From Cytospora piceicola (Eukaryota; Ascomycota; Sordariomycetes; Diaporthales; Cytosporaceae), in NCBI GenBank assembly GCA_023375675.1, contig JALQBC010000002.1, positions 2,046,001-2,110,000 on the forward strand: a stretch of 64,000 nt of DNA, written 5' to 3'. Each line of letters opens with the position of its first letter. Positions within the stretch are counted from its first letter, which is position 1. Below are positions 36,841 to 48,545 of this stretch, piece by piece. Below the pieces are notes generated by a model, which saw nothing but the letters and a program-made list of their open reading frames with translations, was not told the origin of the DNA and did no database searches. Position numbers and translations under genes: made by a program.

Positions 36841-39094
36841 CGAGCGATGAAGACTGCGTGGGGGAAGGCGAAACACAAGTTACAAAACAAAAGCCACGCG
36901 ACTTTTACGGATCTTGTCGTTCCCCTTCCGCAGTCAGAACCTTACTTCTAACCAGATCCACACGACCACAACTTTCCCCCTCCCTCCTTCACACCACTGC
37001 CTTCCGCAAGCTCACTTGATATGGTTGTTTGTGGTCAAGATGACCTCTATGAAGAGGCTCTGGAGCAAAGTACTGCCGCCCACGCTAAGCTGCTTACACA
37101 AGCGGCTCTTGTCAGCACCGTATTTGGAAGAAGTACATGGGGTCCTCGTGGAGAGTCACATTGCTGCCACGATCTTTGATTCTCGGGCAGTAGAGCCAGG
37201 TCGCCAGTTTCAGCGCCTACATGTCCCGGCCAACCTTCCTATTGGTCATGGATTGGCGAAAACGTGCCGGTTCTAAGATGAGGCTACGCCTCACTACATC
37301 ATGTTCTCTGCAGCAATTTTGATGCCTGTCAAATCTCATAAAGCATGGCTTTTCCCGGGGTCTGTTTGGAGTTGACCCAGTCTATCCGTCACCTGTTGGG
37401 CCTTTCCAGCTTCCGATGCTGCTCTAATACTTTGCTCCTTGTACCTTGATACTGTCAGCTCTCGGTACCAGGGGAAATCTGCAACCGTCAAGGCTGGCCA
37501 GCAGATCACCGGCCACACTGTTCGGCCCTTGCACGGTGCTGCAAGCTGCAGCCACCCGTTGGAGATATACTTACTGGTGGAAGACATTCATGAAAGCTAT
37601 CTCACCACCAAGATTTGGACAACAAAATACTTTGGTAGTGACATGCGCTGTGTTCCCTCCGTCCAGTTCCACATTGACTGTTCAGCACGTATCACATCTC
37701 GACTGCATTCAGAGGGGCTTGAATAAGTGAGGGTGAGAAGCCCGGCTGTTGTAGGTGTCTGTTTGTGTACGCATCCCTCTTTATTTTTCTTTTTTTCCTG
37801 GGGGGGGGGGGGCAAGGGGATGAAGGAGCTGTCCGTTCGTTCGTCTCATCTACCTGGGCAAGCGTTCCCAGTCTGGCAATATCTACCAAGAAGCCAAACG
37901 AGAGTTGGGAAATTTCGAGAAGGGGCGGAATGCGGTCAGTTACACGGAGACTATAATATTCTACTTCTTTCAACTTTCTTCATCGTCCTCTTTCCGCAAC
38001 ACTTCCTCTTCCTGCAACATTACCATCTTCCATCTCCAGCTTCCTCCTCATCCTCCAGGGTTGGACCTTGTGGCCATCTCCGAAGAAGCACGAACGCTTT
38101 ACCAACCTTGCATGTTCTCATGTTGCATCTCCTGACTGGGTCCCTCCCAAAACAAATCGGTCTGGCGAGACAGTACCTTGTTAAAGTCCGACAAGATTAG
38201 GCGTTCAAGAGACTCGGGACGGTGGCCACTGCCAGACAACGACAAGACTACATACATACCTACATACGTACAAGCCTACCCTCATCCGGATTTCTCTCGG
38301 CTTGACTCAGAACAGCAACGCGGCTGCCCCCTAGGACGTTTCTTGCCAGCAGTATCGGACCAAGCTTTTTTTCAACGCCATATACATCACGTCCCAGACC
38401 CTGCTGCGCCTTTGGTGGATATTGTGTATTCGACGCCTTGTTTTATCAGCCGGGCGTGGCTGTCTTTGCGAATCTTTTACTAGAAAGAGCCGCTGGAGAC
38501 ACAGGGCCGTACCATCGAATCAGCCCCCAGACAGCCAGTTCAGACAAGCAACGGCAAACACGCACCCACTGGGTCCGACTCTTCCCCCCAGCTGGTTCCT
38601 CTCACTGGCTTACTTTCGGCTCGGCTTTGATTTGGACCTTGCAAAGTTTCTTGCCGCTATCTGATGTGACCTGTCTTGTTTCGCCTCGATAACCCTGCTC
38701 ACGCCCAGCTGCCAACCTGCCGGCCTGCCTTCCTTCTTGACGGCCTGCCATATTCACCTACCCGTGGCGGACCCTGGTCTGTCTGATCAATCCGAAAGGT
38801 GGTCTGCGTCTTGCATCCACTTGCGTGTCGACCTCGCTTTCGCTTGCCCCTTTCTATCAACATCCCCTGGTTATCGAAGGTTCACTTACAGCAGTTCAAG
38901 CCATCCAAGCCAGCCAGCCAGCTCAGTCTCTTTATCATCGATCGACTTGACTCCTAACGCACCCCTCCAACAAACAGCCATCAAGTGTTGTCAAGGCCTT
39001 ACGTCCCTGGAGTACACCACTCTCCTCCTACTCCTCGTCAAGCTGAACACCCACTCATACACTTACTCGAAGTCAAGCAAGCGTGTATAATACC

Positions 39095-41042
39095 ATGGTC
39101 TCCCGGGCTTATTATCCTCCCCCACATCCTCACTCACACGAGGGCGCGAGATATTTGCCCAGCCGCTCGTGCGCGCCGTATTACTCCTACCCGGACCGAC
39201 GTTATCAGCTCCCATCTCACGACGCCCGTGCTGTCACGATGACGGATTCTCAGACTGACGACACGACGCCACCACGGAAGCGCATTGCTGTTGCTGTAAG
39301 CCTAGACTCTCCTTCACTTGCCTTATCCCCCGTTCCTCAAACTGTCTGTAGTTTTGGCTAGACTACAGCTGGATACTATCGACCTCCTTACCCCCCCCCC
39401 CCGTTGGCTAGTTTTTATGAATTGAACCTGGTGAAGAAGCAATGCCATAGTGGACAGCTGCAGCAGATTGTGAAGACGTAAACCAGTGAAACAGCATACT
39501 GACAAGCTATCGATATAGTGTGGACGATGCCGCAAGCGTAAGATCCGTTGCAGTGGAGATCCTGGCGGTGGGCTGCCATGTTCCAACTGCAAAAACGCAG
39601 GCGTCGACCAATGTCTTTTTCTACGGGTATGTTCCTCTCCTGTTCTCTGAAACTCTTCGAAGCTTGGGACTGGACAATCGTGGGGAGAGGATGAACGGAG
39701 AGGTGATCCCTCTGGCTACTGCTCGCCTTTCATTATTTTCTGGTCTGACCAACTTCCTTGAGTCTAGGTCCAATCCCAGGAGGCACCGCTACGAGACGAT
39801 AACAAATACGACTATAACATGGACGTTTCCCGCTCACTAGCCCAGCGTGGAACAGGAACCATGGCGCACATGAGCTCGTCCATGGCCCAGTATCCACAGG
39901 AAATGCATCTTCTAAGCTCAGGGGCATTGCCGACGTCGTACCGGAGCAGTGGCTACTCCAACATGGGCGCCAAGGGTTACTATCCCATGGGGGCAGACTG
40001 GACGGATCCTTACGTGGCAGATGGAAGCGTTGACTATGGTCTGAACTGCCCGCCATACCAGGTGATCAACGGCGATGCGGCTCCTATGGTCACCAGCTAC
40101 GGACATTGGGCTGGCCGGCAAAAAGGAATGGGACAGAGCACAGGCGTTTATATGGAGCCAGAATCCGGCTATCCATATAACACCGGCGCAACTGCTGGTC
40201 TCGTCCATCGTCCAGCCGTTTCTGTTCCTGGTGACTCGTCCGCGTACTCGTTCTCGAGCATCGCCGCCTCGCTTCCGTCCGCTGGTAACGAGCGACTTCT
40301 CCCTAACCCAGCTGCAATTTCGCGCACTGTAGGGAGCTTGGCTGCCAGCTACCGCTCGGATGGTCTCCCTTCAAGCTACAGTCACCACAAGTCGAACCAC
40401 TCGTCAGTTTCTGGTAGCCAGACTTCGCCTACATCTCCAGTAGATGTCACAGCTGCGGCCGTGGCTGCTGGATACGCCGCTAATTCATACGACTACACCA
40501 CAGCTGGGCGACCCTCTGGCCACCACGGCAGCAGCTCAGCTGATTCGTATGGGGCAGCCTCATCAGGAGGGGCCGAAACCATTTTTGGTGACTCGGATCG
40601 CAGCGCCGCCACTCAAGGCTCCGCAGTCGACCTCACAGGATACACGTACGGCGGAGCCAGCCCGGCAGACTCGTCAAGCTTACGGCGGGCCTCCTCTGGA
40701 TCTGGACTGACGACCCGGTCGACTGCCGAAAGCACCATTAGCACAGGCTATGCTGGTAGTGAAGGAGCGTCGACCCACGGCTATCAAGCCTCCTCCACAC
40801 CGCATGGAGCACACCATCACCACCACCACCGTCACCACGGACCCTCCCACCATGCTTCTCCACGTCACGGGAGCCACCACCTTGTCCAGCAGCAGCAAAT
40901 ACCTAGCTCTCATGCTGTGGCGGGTGGTACTGCCTACGGGGAAGCTCCTGGCAGCGGCAACTCCAGTACCGGAGTCGCTGGTGGCGTTGGTGGCACGACG
41001 GCTGCAGACAGCCACCGGCTCAGCGTCACTTCCCGCCGGTAA
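39095..41042 (+). CDS. Zn2Cys6 transcription factor with long low-complexity tail
   Basis: Three exons: 39095-39295, 39519-39626 and 39768-41042, all joined in phase 0 by GTAAGC..TAG and GTATGT..TAG introns, 527 residues. Exon 2 is exactly the zinc cluster: CGRCRKRKIRC at 68-78, then PCSNC (87-91) and a last Cys at 99, spacing C-x2-C-x6-C-x9-C-x2-C-x7-C. The N-terminal 67 residues are Pro/Tyr/His-rich (YYPPPHPHSHEGARY) and end in the basic PPRKRIAVA. The tail has no fungal-specific middle homology domain; it is rich in Ser, Gly, Tyr and Ala, with a His run (HHHHHHRHH) and QQQQ near the end. It should be a nuclear DNA-binding regulator; the target and the trivial name are unknown to me. A 9.5 kb gene-free region precedes it. 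Confidence 0.92.
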
Positions 41043-44000
41043 TTTCATTCAGGGGCTTCCCGGAATGACATGCTTCCCTGTTTGGACGCCACCCCCCCCC
41101 ACCACCTCCTCCACACCACTACACCACCTCGCTAGGTGTGTCTGTTGCATTACTTCCCTTACCCTGCATGCATACTACCTGACATGCACGCAATCATGTT
41201 GGAGGGCTGAGGAGGGGAAGGGGAGGGGCAGCCGGAGAAGAAGCAACCAACGGGGATTATGTTCCATGTCAGATTTAGACGGGTTGGGCTGCCACTGCTA
41301 CCTTGCATACCTGCCTGTCCGTCTGCCCCTGTCATATACCCCAGTGCCTTTACCCCATTTCGTCATTTTCCTTCTCTTCCATTGAGGACCCCTCGGGGAA
41401 ACTGTGTGTTATGTATGTTCTGCTTAGTTCTATCTGTGGAGGAGAGAAGTTTGGGCTGGTAGGTGCCGCCTCGACCTGCGTGGAGGACCCGCATGAAATA
41501 TGGGGGAAAGAGGCTGTCCGGAACAGCATCTACATGACAGGATGACAGGCAAGTCTATCTAGTCGGGTCAAGATCGGCGGGAAGTCACAGGGGGCCGCAC
41601 ATTCTGAGACGCTGTCACGTTATGACTGTCTGCTGCCACTCTTGGGCAGACACTCGAAATCGTTTTTCCAGCTGCACGCTTCACAGACGACGCGCATGTG
41701 CACTCATCAGCTTCCAGTCCGCTCAATTTCAGGCCAGTCAAAACCAAAGGACTCGGGCTTGCGATAACAGTGCCTCCTTCTCACATTCGTCCGCCTCGAG
41801 GGAGTTGAGCGCAGCTTGTCCCTCAGGGGTCGGTCTTGGTCGGAAACGAGCCCACCTGGACTAGATTGCGAACTGGACTCGGCCCAAATCGACTGGACTG
41901 GCTCGACTCGAGACGGCAGGATGCTCGAGGCTTCAATTGACACCCATCAAGATGTTAGCGACTGGTTGTCACTCCTCCCGGTCTTGTTCTGGCGGAAGCG
42001 CCACAATAAAATGGAAACAGGCACTTGGAAGGCATGGTACGACACGACCTGCACCCATCGACTGCGGACTATTTTTGGCCTCCGCACTTTCTCTCCAAGT
42101 GCTGTCATCCCATCCCGGCAACGTTCTTCAACATTTCCGGGACAACGTTTGTGGCTTCCTGCATCGTTACCACCGGTGAGGCCTTAACAAACGCGGGTTC
42201 CGGGCACAGCCCTCCCCGAACAGGAACTACACGAGCTGCCAAAATGCCTGACGACGATGGAATACGGGATGCTGAAAGATATGACACCTGCAATGCAACA
42301 TCAGCAGGCTGTCACAGTCAGTCGAACCCAATCGAAGACATACACACCTTCGGGAGGCCCATATTCACTCGACGCCGGCTGCCGTCCGCATCGACTCCTC
42401 GCCATGCCCGAACATCCTGTCCAGTTCAGGGATGTATACGACCTGGAAGCTTAATCGACTCTGCCCCTCCCCCATCTGCTTGGATGCTTCCAAGAGTCCC
42501 TGCTTTGAGGATCAGGTGTGTACTGCGACCCATTGGGGGTTTGACACAAATGGGACAGACTGAACTGGACTGGGACCACACGATGCCCAACGCTGCACCA
42601 ACCCGGAAAGTCCTGCATCTCTTGCGTGTGTGCTCCTGTCAGGTTGTCCCCTCATTTTCGTGCCAGCTCAGTGAGTCTACTACGGCCGTGTACACCCCAC
42701 CTGCCTACACCTACCTTCCTGGCTCGAGCCTCTCACCGGGACGTCGATCCGACGTTGCATCTTTCTCACATATTTTCTTCCTTGGGGCTTCGTACAGCCC
42801 GTTTTATCTGTTTCCATGTGTTCCCTGCTTTTCAGTATTTCTTTCGGAAACCGGTCATATTGTCTGTTTGCGTTCAGTCCCATCCGCGTGTCTCTGTATT
42901 ATGTGGTACAGCGCCGGTCATTCCTCATGTTGCATTTACATCATAGAGAGATACCGGCCACCCAGGTCCTTTGCTCCCGTCCAGGGAGGTGTGTTACCCA
43001 TAATGTTTTTGCACTTTGCACTATTATAATTTGTTAGTCAGCATGCTTCTTTGTCATCAGTTGGAGTTGATGTATTTCTCTTCCATAATCATAATTTCTT
43101 ACTCACGGTGAGAGAGGCCCTTTTATTCGTGGCATTTACTGGAGACTGGAAATTTAAAAATGGTTACGGGCTCGGTGTCAAGGCATGATTGAAAGAGGTG
43201 GGGGAAAATGGGAAAATGAGAGATAGGATTAAAGACAGGGCGTCCAGACGAGGGAACTGCATTGACATCATGCATCATGGGAGTGAGGCTGGACGGAATA
43301 AGATTGGGGGACCAAAAAAGGAAAGGGATATTGTTCACTTCTCATTCACCGTCAGCTTTAGTTGACCTTCAGATCTTCTCCCCGGGACCAGGCCTAGGGA
43401 GTTTTGCCCATAACCGGCATATGTATGTGAGTAACATTGGTAGGGACTTGACGATTGTTCGTTCCTCTTGGAATTGATACATTATCTTCAGCACGCATGT
43501 TTCGTTGAGATCATAATTTACCAGGTAATCCGTGTTGATAGTGTCATACATACAGGCAAGCAACAACAAAAACAAGGTGCCAGAAACATGACCCATGAGA
43601 GTATAAGGGAGAGACGATATAGACTCGCAAACGGACAGAAACATCCCCCTCTGAGGCCCACAAGGCTCAAGACCACTTGCAGTAGGTAGACATGTTTTGG
43701 TAGACATGCTTCATCAAGCCCTGGCTTCCAGCCTTCTTTGCCCAAGAACCCGAACTGTGATATTGCCGTGTGAATCTTCTTTGAAATAATTATTTGTAAT
43801 CTTCCCTTCCTTGATATGCAAGAAAAAGCGTCGTGAGATAGATCATGAAGTAGATTCTCTAATTTCACTTTGATTGCCAATCTTAAGTTATCCTGAGAAA
43901 CCTGCAATTCAATGCTTATTTATTATTTTAGGCAATCATCTTATGAGGCGGCATCGTGCCCAGAATTGCGCAAAATTGCATATTTGCTTTGTTTTTTTGT

Positions 44001-44269
44001 TTTGTTTTCGGCGGCCTAGAGAATTTCCAGCGAGGTGAGTGGTAGCATGATTGTCTTCGACCATCAAGTTTTAAATGAGACCCTTCCAGTCCCAAGGATA
44101 GCCGATGGGGAAGTCAGGCTCTTCATTCTCGAGAATACGGGACCTAACCAAAGCACCTTAAATCCGATGCATCTTTAACTTTCTTACTTTTGCCGCCAAC
44201 TGTTCCCACCAACCTCCCTTCTCGGATCCACATCTGCATACAGTCGATCACTCTTCCAAGGCTCGTAGA
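41043..44269. other. 3.2 kb interval after the Zn2Cys6 gene
   Basis: The 3' flank of the regulator gene, then sequence that becomes A+T-richer after about 43.0 kb. A 334-codon open frame at 42025-43029 (+) has no recognisable motif and irregular composition, so I do not call it. Nothing else seen. Confidence 0.5.
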
Positions 44270-44875
44270 CTATCAATACCCTTCCGTTGCCAACGTATCA
44301 AAGCCATGGTCCTTAACAAGCGTCGTGTTGATCTCGGGCTCTGCAGTCAGGTAAGAGGGCATCCTGGCCATCAGGTCGAGCGGTAAAGGCGTAGAGAATC
44401 CTGAGCCCGTGGAGTACTAGCCCAACACAGCTTGCGAGTCGCCTACTGAAGCAACTCATAAGGTGAATGTTATGGGGTTCAAGATGGCAAGCACAGCCAT
44501 GGAGCCCGAAACGGCTGGGGCGGTATCAGCGATGATCTCTGCGCGTGGCCTATGGCCCTTTCTGGTTATGGAGTATAGGGCTCCCTCTACGATGTCGTTA
44601 ACGTGTCTGAGGAAGCCCGTTTTGATCGTCTCATCCGTTTTGGCCGCTTCGCCCGTGTGGATTTCTTTGAGCTCTCTAGAAATATACGAAACAAAAGCCT
44701 GGCTTAAAACGGTGGATGTTTGTCAACCCGGGGAGATTTCAGCAAAAAATGTTGTTCTGGTATCTGGGTTTCGGAAAAAGACCTTACTCATGGCCGTCGA
44801 AAACTAACCAGAAATACCACGGCTTGTCCGCTCCAATGTGAACTCTCTCGTAGGTGAGACTGTCTGGATCGTCGC
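44270..44875 (-). pseudogene. PP2C-type protein phosphatase pseudogene
   Basis: Minus-strand translation gives colinear PP2C (PPM) motifs in order. YERVHIGADKPWYFWLVFDGHE is followed by a former intron (GTAAGG at 44790; acceptor lost). Then come G*QTSTVLSQAFVSYISREL, KTGFLRHVNDIVEGAL, IADTAPAVSGSMAVLAILNP, VASVGDSQAVLG, PSYLTAEPEINTTLV and LATEGY. DGH, SGS and GDS(R/Q)AVLG are the metal/phosphate motifs of mitochondrial-type fungal PP2C. The Trp after GHGG is TGA, an expected Arg before VASVGDS is TGA, TAG follows AVLG, and the piece between AVLG and PSYLTAEPE is deleted. The C-terminal metal-site Asp region is missing. A dead copy of a PP2C gene; whether an intact parent exists is unknown. 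Confidence 0.8.
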
Positions 44876-46713
44876 TTCTAAAATCAGGGTGTTAGCTTGA
44901 ATGAGAGGGACCTTGGTCGAGCCCGTCAAGTAATTGGACATTTTACCCTTATCAAGACTGCATTCGCATCGTTAAGGTCCATCATGGGGTAGTTCCTTCG
45001 GTGCCACTGAAGGCGGTAATAGCAGTCTTGGACCATTGTTCCACCGGTCCCATCATTTTCCCGGTTCGCTTTCTTTAATAGCTTGATTCGGATTCTGGAT
45101 GACAGTCCTTGGCCCAAATTCAACAAAAGATTATTTCCGTAATACCTACGGACTACAGAATATTCGAGGCCAGACTACTCACATGTATGTTAGGGAACTT
45201 GGGCGGTGGCAAGGCAGCAAGTGATCACGCGAGCCAACGCCCCACGGTCTTCTTATCAGTGAGTGTGGCTGTGCTGCATCCATGGGCGGAACTAAATAGT
45301 CGCTATCGTTATAAGTACACACCAGAAAAGGGAGAAGACGAGGGCGAATGGTCAGCTCTGTGACAAATGGCGGTCACCTCTCCCGGGGTTAGGACTGAAA
45401 CCGACCTACGATGCTCAAGTACATACTTAAGTAAGTTATGTATGTGGACATATCGGATTCGATGTGACTTGGAAGTATGGCCGTTCATTGCGATAACACA
45501 GTAATACCTGGTGGGAGAAAACGAGAAAAGACAGAAAAGAAAATGGAAAGAGGTAGGCTAGCGAAGATAACCATTGGATTGCATGCATCCAATGGTTATC
45601 AAGAGGAGTCTTCTTCGGCCGCTTCTGTAGCTACACCATAGGCATGGGACACATGTCTTGGACTTGGATGACACGCCATCCCATTGGGAACATCATTTTC
45701 TGGCTATGTCGGAGGGGATATGGGAATCTCCAAAGATGAAGACTTCAAAGAAGTACTGCGGTACCTTGACAAGTATTTCGCGGTCAAGAGGTCCAGATAC
45801 ACAGGCTAATCCAAAAATACAGGATTCAAGTAGGGACATGGAGGAATTGGCGCTGAAGGCTCAGCACTGGTCTGGTCGTGGGACTCGTGGAGGAGCAGAT
45901 GCACAACCCACCGCCACGCCCTCGGATCTGATTGGTGTGCACTGTGTGGTGGACGACAAACGTAAGGGCATCGAAGGTGGGCATCGCGAGTTTCTTGACC
46001 AGATGGAACCGTTTTTCCCAACCTTGAAACGACAGGGAGTCTAATGTGTGGCTCGGGGAGTCAAATGATGCTTTTTAGTGTACAATTCGGCGATTGTTTG
46101 TTCTTCCAAGGTTCGTCTTCAACCACAAATCATTGTTCCCGAGAGGTTGATTCAGTCTCGATGGCGTGATTATAGCGTGTTATTCCAAATGGAAAAGGAC
46201 GAGAACCGACTACGCTGTTACTGCAGGGGCTACTCACTAATCGACCACGGCTGCATGGTGTCAGTGGTGTTGTCTCGGAGCAGGACTAGAGAGGATGACC
46301 ACGGAATGACCACGGACGAACTTCCCCCGCCATCCTGCGCTAATGCGATCTGACCTGCTTGGCTTGCTGGCTTGCCGGACTTCACAGGCAAACGAGGCCG
46401 TCTGAAAACGATCGACGAAAACGATCGACGGCGGTTGAAGAAGGAAGATCGATCATCATCCATGCATCCCGAGTTCCAACATTGCCAACATCATACACAT
46501 GTAATATTGCTCGTTCCTTACTTCTCCCTCCTCGCTCAATCTTGATAGTAATGCAACAAACCGCCTTTGACAGTCGAAGCACAACACGCCAGCACCCGTA
46601 CACTGAGTGTTGATTTTCCCCACACCAAACAAAGAAAACAGTGCAGTTGTGGCCACGAGTTCAAGCCCTGCATTGCGTTTGTTTCATATATTTCGCTTTT
46701 GTTTTACTGATAG
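44876..46713. other. Interval between PP2C relic and MFS transporter
   Basis: No firm gene. A minus-strand frame at 45126-44926 (NLGQGLSSRIRIKLLKKANREN..) and a plus-strand frame at 45658-46044 (128 codons, MDLDDTPSHWEHHFLAM..) look partly coding but match nothing I know; frames shift within the second. A perfect inverted repeat lies at 45566-45600, and a direct 13-bp duplication (GAAAACGATCGAC twice) at about 46406-46431. Confidence 0.45.
45566..45600. repeat. Perfect 14-bp inverted repeat with 7-nt spacer
   Basis: Arms GATAACCATTGGAT and ATCCAATGGTTATC are exact reverse complements around TGCATGC. As RNA it would form an uninterrupted 14-bp hairpin. It lies in the decayed region, not at a recognised gene end. 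Confidence 0.9.
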
Positions 46714-48545
46714 ATGTTTCTCATGATGATCTCGGGAGAAACTGGCACCGATATGAACGAGAAGAACGCCATCGAGGGGGCAGCATATGTCCCTGACCAG
46801 GAGCCGGGCTTTCTGCACAACGGCAACAACACAGATGTGCTCATTGGCATAAACGATGCTGCTATCATTCCCAAGGGCGAGATCGATCCGGTGTACGAGG
46901 CAAAGGCCAGGGTCCTGAACCGAGCTGCACGTTGCAAATCCCTGTTCCCGTTGTAATGAAACTGACCATCGCCCCAGATCCAAGACATTGGAATGGGCTG
47001 GTACCAATGGTTCGTCTCTCTCCAGATAACCAAAGCCTGTGCCCCAGTCATTGAGATTCTCCAACAGGCAACTATTCATCGTGGTGGGTTTCGGCTGGGC
47101 TTCTGATAATCTATGGCCCATCGTGACTTCACTCATTTTAACGCCAATCACGAACGAGTTTCACCCATCCAAAGCACCCCTCCTCACACTCTCCCAGAAC
47201 ATCGGCCTCCTCGGGGGCGCGGTATTTTGGGGCTTTGGCTGTGATATATTTGGGAGGAAGGTTGGCTTCAACGCCACTCTTGGGACGGCGGCCGTCTGGG
47301 GAATGGTCTCCGCGGGATCGCCCACTTTCGCTGCTATCGGAATCTTTGCGGCTTTCTGGAGCTTCGGTGTCGGGGGCAACCTGCCTGTCGATAGCGCCAT
47401 ATTCCTGGAATTTCTGCCTGCAAGCCACCAGTATTTGCTTACAATCTTGAGTGTAGACTGGGCTCTTGCACAGGTCATAGCAACACTGATCGCCTGGCCG
47501 CTCTTAGGTGAGCTTACCTGTCAGCAAGATGATGAATGTACCCGCTCCAAGAACATGGGGTGGCGGTATTTTGTTATCACCATGGGAGGCCTCACTCTGA
47601 TCATGTTTCTCGTCCGTTTCCTCTGTTTCACCATCTTCGAGAGTCCCAAGTATCTCATGGGAAAAGGCCTCGATGACAAGGCAGTTCAAATCGTGCACGA
47701 GGTGGCTAGGCGTAATGGACACCCTGGGAGATGTTCATTGACCACCGCCGATCTGAAGGCTTGTGAGCCTGAAGATTACGTACCTCAGACCAACGCTGCC
47801 ACCGCAGTCAAGCGACGTCTCGACAGCCTCAGCCTGAGCCGCGTGCGGCCTCTGTTCGCCACAAGGAGGATGGCACTGAGCACGGGCATCATCATGGTTG
47901 TCTGGGGGTTTATTGGCCTGGGATACCCGCTATACAACGCCTTCTTGCCATACATACAGGCCTCTCGGGGCGCCGACTTCGGTGACGGCTCCACTTATAC
48001 GACGTACCGTAACAGCCTCATTATTGCGGTGCTAGGGGTCCCAGGAGCACTGCTAGGAGGTTTGATGGTGGAACTGCCTCGGTTTGGCAGAAAAGGGACT
48101 CTCAGCCTGAGTACGATCCTAACCGGTGTTTTGTTATATGGGAGCACAACGGCCGTTGACTCGAAGTCTTTGCTTGGGTGGAACTGCGGATGGAACTTCG
48201 CGAGTAATATCATGTATGCGGTTCTCTACGGGTTTACTCCAGAACTCTTTCCCACGCCCCAGAGGGGCACCGGTAACGCGTTGACGGCGACGTGCAACCG
48301 CATCTTTGGAATAATGGCAGTAAGTCTACTCTGTGTGGGGTTGGAGCTCGTTACTGATCCATGCTTGTCTATCCGCCGAATAATACCTTTACATTGCTGA
48401 CATCTTGGTACCGCAGCCCATCATCGCCATGTTTGCCAACCTGCAGACATCGGCTCCTGTCTATACTAGTGGTGGATTATTCATAGCAGCTGGACTCTTG
48501 GTGTTACTCCTGCCCTTTGAATCTCGGGGGAAGGCAGCTCTCTGA
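46714..48545 (+). CDS. MFS transporter, SV2/sugar-porter-like
   Basis: Four exons: 46714-46926, 46978-47009, 47068-48319 and 48417-48545, giving 541 residues. Introns 2 and 3 are GTTCGT..CAG and GTAAGT..GCAG. Intron 1 (51 nt) must start GCACGT to keep the family sequence ..AKARVLNRA|IQDIGMGWYQ, a GC-AG intron candidate. The protein has a hydrophilic N-terminus of about 80 residues, then QLFIVVGFGWASDNLWP (TM1), GLLGGAVFWGFGCDIFGRK (MFS motif A region), GVGGNLPVDSAIFLEFLP (TM4), PKYLMGKG loop, a second half starting with a TM7 near GIIMVVWGFIGLGYPLYNAFLP, and YGFTPELFPTPQRGTGNALTA near the end. Substrate unknown. It sits among pseudogenes but its frame is intact. Confidence 0.88.

Larger units (their letters stand above)
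29593..39094. promoter_or_regulatory. 9.5 kb gene-free region upstream of the Zn2Cys6 regulator
   Basis: Apart from the weak candidate at 30076-30600, no ORF here has recognisable content or a plausible exon structure, and base composition is not obviously A+T-rich by eye. It contains G homopolymers at 36342-36355, 36698-36709 and 37800-37812, a (TCCATG) repeat at 34269-34290 and TACATA/CATACATA repeats at 36782-36840. The last 0.5-1 kb is pyrimidine-rich with many CCAGCC and CTCC words, as expected of a transcribed leader. The length is unusual beside the compact 0-30 kb block. Confidence 0.45.

Noticed and set aside
42025..43029. 334-codon plus-strand ORF after the Zn2Cys6 gene
   Set aside because: No recognisable domain, scattered Cys/His/Ser content typical of an open non-coding frame, and no leader-like sequence.
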